Part shown: positions 35,023 through 38,625 of the stretch, piece after piece
How the letters are laid out: each line of letters starts with the position of its first letter
Numbering within the stretch: position 1 is the stretch's first letter
Source of the DNA: Calothrix sp. MO_192.B10
Lineage (GTDB): Bacteria > Cyanobacteriota > Cyanobacteriia > Cyanobacteriales > Nostocaceae
Direction of reading: 5' to 3'
Assembly (NCBI GenBank): GCA_030065055.1
Contig: JASJDS010000026.1
Coordinates: forward strand, 1 to 38,625
Length of the DNA stretch: 38,625 nucleotides
Translations under genes and position numbers: made by a program
The notes under the pieces: generated by a model
What the model was told of the DNA's origin: nothing
Databases searched by the model: none
Seen by the model: only the letters and a program-made list of their open reading frames with translations

Positions 35023-36267
35023 CTACGCTGCTCCTGCGACTACAGTTTTCTTTTGTAACATTTCCAACGCAGCTTGATACTGAAGGTCGGCTTTTGTGGC
35101 AATCTGTTTGCGCTGTATTGCTTGTTGATGAACTACCTTATCAGGTTTAATACCGAGTTTATTGATATCTCGATGATTTGGGGTTTCATACTTAGCAATT
35201 GTCACCGCCAAACCAGAACCATCGCCTAACTCAAATAAAGACTGAATTAAGCCTTTTCCAAAGGTGGTTTCCCCGATGAGTTGGGCGCGACCATTATCTT
35301 GCAATGCTCCGGCTAAAATCTCACTAGCACTAGCCGTACCTTCATTGACCAAAATTACTAATGGATCTTTAGTTAGGGATGGACCAAATGATTCAAAACT
35401 ACCCAAAATACCTTGGCGGTTGGCTGTGTACACAATAGTGCCAGAATCTAACCAGAGACGAGCCACTTCAATTCCCGATTGTAGTAATCCCCCAGGATTA
35501 TTACGTAAATCAAGAATGTAGCCATCAGCACCTTTTTTTTCCAGATTAGTAATAGCGTGTGCTAAATCTTTAGGAGCATTGGCGTTAAATTGAGTCAGAC
35601 GTAGATAACCAACGGATAAACCTTGGGGAGAAGAACGCAATTGTGCTACTACAGGATTGAGAGTGATGCGATCGCGGACTATTTTAACTTCTTTTTGCCC
35701 TTCATTATCTCTGTCGATGAGCAAAGTTACCAAACTACCCACAGGACCACGCATCCGGCTAGCAGCTTCATCCAGAGTCAACTGGGCTGTAGAAATGCCT
35801 GCAATTTTGAGAATGCGATCGCGGGGTTGAATACCAGCTTTCTCTGCTGGAGAACCTGCAATGGGAGAAACTACTTCCAGTTTACCGGTTTGGGGATTCA
35901 AGGCAATTTGTAATCCCACTCCTGTCAACTCGCCAGAAGTATTCACTTGTAAACTACGATACTGTTGGGGATCTAAAAAGCGAGTAAACGGATCGTCTAG
36001 GCTTTTGAGCATCTTCTGAATTGCTCCATAAGCCGCTTTATTGTCTGGGAGAGGCTGCTTCAATGTCTGGCGACGTACAGCATACCAATTTTGATGATTA
36101 AACGTTTCATCCACATAAGCCCGATTGACAATTCGCCATGCTTGTGAGACTAATTGCTGTTCCTCCGTTAAGGCCATTGCTGGTTGACAAAAACTGCAAA
36201 AACCCATCCAGACAGTTACCAACAGCATTAATCCCAGCTGAAAAACCCGTTTATGCATAAACTTCAT
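35023..36267 (-). CDS. ctpA: Carboxyl-terminal processing protease CtpA
   Basis: 414 residues, an S41 serine protease. A signal peptide (about 1-32, ending PAMA) sends it to the thylakoid lumen, where CtpA trims the C-terminus of precursor D1. The PDZ domain spans about 105-190 (GLQIA to VTLLI). The catalytic Ser313 is in NEGTASASEILAG and Lys338 in TTFGKGLIQ; LDLRNNPGGLL (252-262) is the family signature. M4 (36258) is an equally possible start and matches homologues better. It is divergent from petB, an arrangement known from other cyanobacteria. The last residues run close to a GTTGGTT heptamer region (34900-34930) downstream. Confidence 0.95.
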   Translation of the reverse strand: MKFMHKRVFQLGLMLLVTVWMGFCSFCQPAMALTEEQQLVSQAWRIVNRAYVDETFNHQNWYAVRRQTLKQPLPDNKAAYGAIQKMLKSLDDPFTRFLDPQQYRSLQVNTSGELTGVGLQIALNPQTGKLEVVSPIAGSPAEKAGIQPRDRILKIAGISTAQLTLDEAASRMRGPVGSLVTLLIDRDNEGQKEVKIVRDRITLNPVVAQLRSSPQGLSVGYLRLTQFNANAPKDLAHAITNLEKKGADGYILDLRNNPGGLLQSGIEVARLWLDSGTIVYTANRQGILGSFESFGPSLTKDPLVILVNEGTASASEILAGALQDNGRAQLIGETTFGKGLIQSLFELGDGSGLAVTIAKYETPNHRDINKLGIKPDKVVHQQAIQRKQIATKADLQYQAALEMLQKKTVVAGAA

Positions 36268-36636
36268 GTTTATTTTTATTTTTAACCCAAATTGCAGAAA
36301 AATTGGTGCAGTTACCTTGTTGATGATGAAATGGTTCTCTTGACTATGTTACTTTTTTTATAGAAGTGATGCATTGAAAAATCATTTAGTTTAACTCCAT
36401 GATGACGGTGCATCCTGCTCGTAAAACGATAAGATCTACTTTGTGTCCACTATTTACTATTGTGCGACATAAGGAGAACGCAATACATTCCTCCTTAACA
36501 GAGTGTTAAGTTTATTTAAGTTAACATCACTCTGACAACTAGCTAGTCAAAGAGGGAATTTCTCTTTGTCAACACCCCCAAATCGCTAGTTGGGAGATTC
36601 ATCAACCCCAATTGATTTCTAGGAACCTGTAATTGT
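36268..36636. promoter_or_regulatory. ctpA-petB divergent promoter region
   Basis: The 369-bp gap serves both genes. It holds the perfect palindrome CTTAACA-GAG-TGTTAAG at 36494-36510 and CAAAGAG...CTCTTTG at 36548-36568, both in the petB-proximal half. They could be operator or leader structures. No promoter boxes could be picked with confidence. Confidence 0.5.
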
Positions 36637-37284
36637 ATGGCGAACGTTTATGACTGGTTTGAGGAGCGCTTGGAGCTTCAAGCACTTGCTGAAGACGTTA
36701 CTAGCAAGTATGTGCCTCCCCACGTCAATATTTTCTACTGTTTGGGTGGAATTACCCTAACTTGCTTCCTGATCCAGTTTGCGACTGGATTTGCGATGAC
36801 TTTCTACTATAAGCCTACTGTGGCAGAAGCTTATGCTTCCGTACAGTACATCATGAATGAAGTTAACTTCGGTTGGCTGATTCGTTCTATCCATCGCTGG
36901 TCCGCCAGCATGATGGTACTAATGATGATTTTGCACGTTTTTCGTGTTTACCTAACTGGTGGGTTTAAAAAGCCTCGGGAATTAACTTGGGTTAGTGGGG
37001 TAATCATGGCAGTCATTACCGTTTCCTTTGGTGTGACAGGTTATTCTTTACCTTGGGACCAAGTTGGTTACTGGGCTGTGAAAATTGTGAGTGGGGTACC
37101 AGAAGCAATTCCCGTTGTTGGTACTACTATTTCTGAGCTTTTGCGCGGTGGTGCTAGTGTTGGACAAGGAACTCTGACTCGCTACTACAGTGCCCACACC
37201 TTCGTACTTCCCTGGTTAATAGCAGTCTTCATGCTGTTCCACTTCTTGATGATTCGTAAGCAAGGGATCTCTGGTCCTTTGTAA
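36637..37284 (+). CDS. petB: Cytochrome b6
   Basis: 215 residues, the exact length of the cyanobacterial protein. It is the haem-bearing core of the cytochrome b6f complex in thylakoids, moving electrons from plastoquinol. Cys35 (NIFYCLGG) is the covalent site for haem ci. The bis-His ligands are His86 and His100 in the second helix (SIHRW, ILHVF) and two in the fourth (SAHTF, LFHFL, about 187 and 202). Four membrane helices are evident. petD follows after 168 bp containing a strong hairpin. Confidence 0.98.
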   Translation: MANVYDWFEERLELQALAEDVTSKYVPPHVNIFYCLGGITLTCFLIQFATGFAMTFYYKPTVAEAYASVQYIMNEVNFGWLIRSIHRWSASMMVLMMILHVFRVYLTGGFKKPRELTWVSGVIMAVITVSFGVTGYSLPWDQVGYWAVKIVSGVPEAIPVVGTTISELLRGGASVGQGTLTRYYSAHTFVLPWLIAVFMLFHFLMIRKQGISGPL

Positions 37285-37316
37285 TCATAGTTATTAGCAC
37301 CAAGAGGTGTTTGTTT

Positions 37317-37365
37317 AGTTTAAGCTTGTGACTGATAGATAAAAAATAAGTCACAAATCTAAACT
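37317..37365 (+). promoter_or_regulatory. Hairpin between petB and petD
   Basis: AGTTTAAGCTTGTGACT (37317-37333) pairs with AGTCACAAATCTAAACT (37349-37365): 6 and 8 bp of stem around a three-base internal loop, with a 15-nt loop. No T run follows, so it fits an mRNA processing or partial-attenuation structure better than a full terminator. Confidence 0.55.
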
Positions 37366-37452
37366 TGCATATCCCTTTGAAAGCAAATGGCTGCAAGCTA
37401 ATGGCTTAGGTAAATGCTTTAACTCAATTGAAGCAGGAGAGCACATTCAAAA

Positions 37453-37935
37453 ATGTCAATACTGAAAAAACCCGATCTCAGCGATCCCGCACTAAGAGCC
37501 AAACTGGCAAAAGGCATGGGTCACAATTACTATGGCGAACCAGCTTGGCCTAATGACCTACTGTACATTTTCCCAGTTTGTATTATGGGAACCTTCGCTT
37601 GTTTAGTTGGTCTAGCTGTTTTAGACCCGGCGATGACAGGTGAACCAGCAAATCCTTTTGCTACCCCCCTAGAAATTCTGCCTGAGTGGTACTTGTACCC
37701 AGTATTCCAAATTCTACGCTCAGTACCCAATAAACTCCTAGGAGTGCTATTGATGAGTGCTGTACCTCTGGGATTAATCTTAATTCCCTTCATTGAGAGC
37801 GTAAATAAGTTCCAAAACCCCTTCCGTCGTCCAGTAGCTACCACTGTTTTCTTATTTGGTACTCTGGTAACTCTATGGTTAGGTATAGGTGCTGTATTCC
37901 CATTGGATAAGTCCCTGACATTGGGTCTATTCTAA
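37453..37935 (+). CDS. petD: Cytochrome b6f subunit IV
   Basis: 160 residues, the normal length. It has three membrane helices and, together with cytochrome b6, forms the equivalent of mitochondrial cytochrome b. [14 protein letters not shown] carries the PEWY motif of the plastoquinol-oxidising (Qo) site. The opening [32 protein letters not shown] (read in part) is nearly invariant in cyanobacteria. AGCAGGAGAG lies about 10 bp upstream of the ATG as a ribosome-binding site. It is co-directional with petB and ends the photosynthetic cluster. Confidence 0.98.
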   Translation: MSILKKPDLSDPALRAKLAKGMGHNYYGEPAWPNDLLYIFPVCIMGTFACLVGLAVLDPAMTGEPANPFATPLEILPEWYLYPVFQILRSVPNKLLGVLLMSAVPLGLILIPFIESVNKFQNPFRRPVATTVFLFGTLVTLWLGIGAVFPLDKSLTLGLF

Positions 37936-38033
37936 GTGGGTAATTCCTCTGTTTTGGTTATGACGGGATAAAAGTTGTAATTTTGTGCTGCTTGCTTGTC
38001 TGCGTCAGAACTTAAACAGGATTGAAGTACTTT

Positions 38034-38091
38034 GACGCCTGTGAATTTCTGAAAAAGTGGTAATTGCTTTTGCAGAAAATCAGCAGGCGTC
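38034..38091 (+). terminator. Long hairpin after petD
   Basis: GACGCCTG (38034-38041) pairs with CAGGCGTC (38084-38091). Inside, TTTCTG/CAGAAA and AAAAG/CTTTT continue the stem to a 9-nt loop. No T run follows. It is probably the 3' end or stabilising structure of the petBD mRNA. Confidence 0.55.
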
Positions 38092-38114
38092 TGCTTGTAT
38101 GATTGGGGTCATTT

Positions 38115-38262
38115 CAGTTATCAGTTATCAGTTATCAGTTAGCCTCCTGGGTCGGATCTGCGCTAACAGTTTCCCCATCGATGAATTGAGGGGCTAATAA
38201 AACTCAGAAAGTATTTTTTCCTCTCCACGGATGAATCCGGAGAGCAGCGTGGTCTTGGGGAG
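38115..38262. repeat. Inverted copy of the cyclase-upstream repeat
   Basis: CAGTTATCAGTTATCAGTTATC heptamers (in part), CCCCATCGATGAAT, GGGGCTAATAAAA and CTCTCCACGGAT...ATCCGGAGAGCAGCG match, in reverse complement, 17398-17535. The hairpin CTCTCCacGGAT/ATCCGGAGAG is present in both. Confidence 0.8.
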
Positions 38263-38625
38263 CCAGCGTTGCGGACGGTAAGCCACTGCGGTGGACGGGT
38301 TCCCCGGCATAAAGGAGGCAGTGCGGTGGTGAGGCAGTACGGTCTTGGGGTCTCCCCAAGTGGAGTAACTGCCGAAAGGGTTCCCCGGCATAAAGGAGGC
38401 AGTGCGGTGGACGGTAAGCCACTGCGGTGGACGGGTTCCCCGGCATAAAGCAAGTGGCGCAACCCGAAGGGGTTCCCCGGCATAAAGCAACTGCCGTCAA
38501 CTGCCGTCAACTGCCGTCAACTGCCGTCAAGTGGCGCAACCCGTAGACGCGGAGCGGCTTCTCGCAGAGTAGGGGTTGACCGCCGCAGACGACTGGCGTT
38601 GGTTTCCCCCATGAGCGACTGCGGG
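38263..38625. repeat. Mosaic of GGTTCCCCGGCATAAAG modules and decamers
   Basis: GGTTCCCCGGCATAAAG occurs four times (38298, 38379, 38434, 38471). CTGCCGTCAA is repeated four times in tandem (38491-38530). GGTCTTGGGG, GTGCGGTGG and AAGTGGCGCAACCCG modules fill the rest. 38404-38474 is the exact inverse of 1-71. Open frames through it are repeat artefacts. Confidence 0.8.

Noticed and set aside
38163-38510. Frames with recurring MPGNP and LLYAGEP motifs
   Set aside because: The same GGTTCCCCGGCATAAAG module is read in three frames; this is an artefact of the mosaic repeat.

Overview
The window comes from a cyanobacterium, most likely a filamentous Nostocales-type species (Nostoc/Anabaena/Calothrix relatives). 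It carries oxygenic-photosynthesis genes (petB, petD, ndhD, ctpA), the plastid-conserved genes ycf35 and ycf46, the sulfolipid genes sqdB and sqdX, and a GAF-GAF-PAS adenylate cyclase of the Anabaena CyaB1/CyaB2 type. GCGATCGC palindromes (HIP1) recur throughout. The gaps between genes are full of short tandem repeats with 7-8 bp periods and of small elements with inverted ends, as is usual in these genomes. No rRNA or tRNA gene, CRISPR array or intact transposase gene was recognised.

Layout. 1-1.8 kb: an MFS transporter and a VOC/glyoxalase-fold protein on the minus strand. 1.8-4.9 kb: an accessory patch with a perfect 111-bp MITE, a series of paired-hairpin repeats, a 13-unit leucine-rich-repeat gene joined out of frame to the C-terminal end of a ROCO-type protein, and a 191-bp tandem duplication. 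4.9-9.3 kb (minus): a GatD-like glutamine amidotransferase, ndhD and thrB. 9.5-10.1 kb (plus): a SAM methyltransferase. 10.4-12.9 kb (minus): ycf35, ycf46 and a ribbon-helix-helix protein with a CxxC pair. 13.8-20.1 kb (plus): a lipoprotein, sqdB, sqdX and the adenylate cyclase. 20.1-20.4 kb (minus): a small conserved cyanobacterial protein. 21.1-28.6 kb (plus): purC, then the outer-membrane set bamA/omp85, lpxC, fabZ, lpxA, lpxB. 28.7-29.4 kb (minus): a hicAB toxin-antitoxin locus with a disabled toxin start. 30.1-36.3 kb: an S2P-type protease (minus), a degenerate metallo-beta-lactamase-fold protein (plus), a TPR protein (minus) and ctpA (minus). 36.6-37.9 kb (plus): petB and petD. The two ends of the window carry the same modular repeat in opposite orientation.

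How the genes work together. bamA-lpxC-fabZ-lpxA-lpxB form an envelope-biogenesis cluster: outer-membrane protein insertion plus the first steps of lipid A synthesis, with FabZ providing the acyl-chain branch point. sqdB and sqdX are the two steps of sulfoquinovosyldiacylglycerol synthesis for thylakoids. petB, petD and ndhD supply parts of the electron-transport complexes, and CtpA matures the D1 protein of photosystem II.

The least ordinary points are: (1) a hicA toxin with an in-frame TAA at codon 5 while its promoter, operator-like palindrome and hicB look intact; (2) a LRR-ROCO gene that appears to have lost its whole Roc-COR core by an internal deletion; (3) hairpin repeats whose stems differ by compensatory changes; and (4) several MITE-like elements with readable target duplications, some sharing one internal module. 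I saw no clearly new multi-gene system; most of the novelty is in the repeat and RNA-structure layer and in the two decayed accessory loci.
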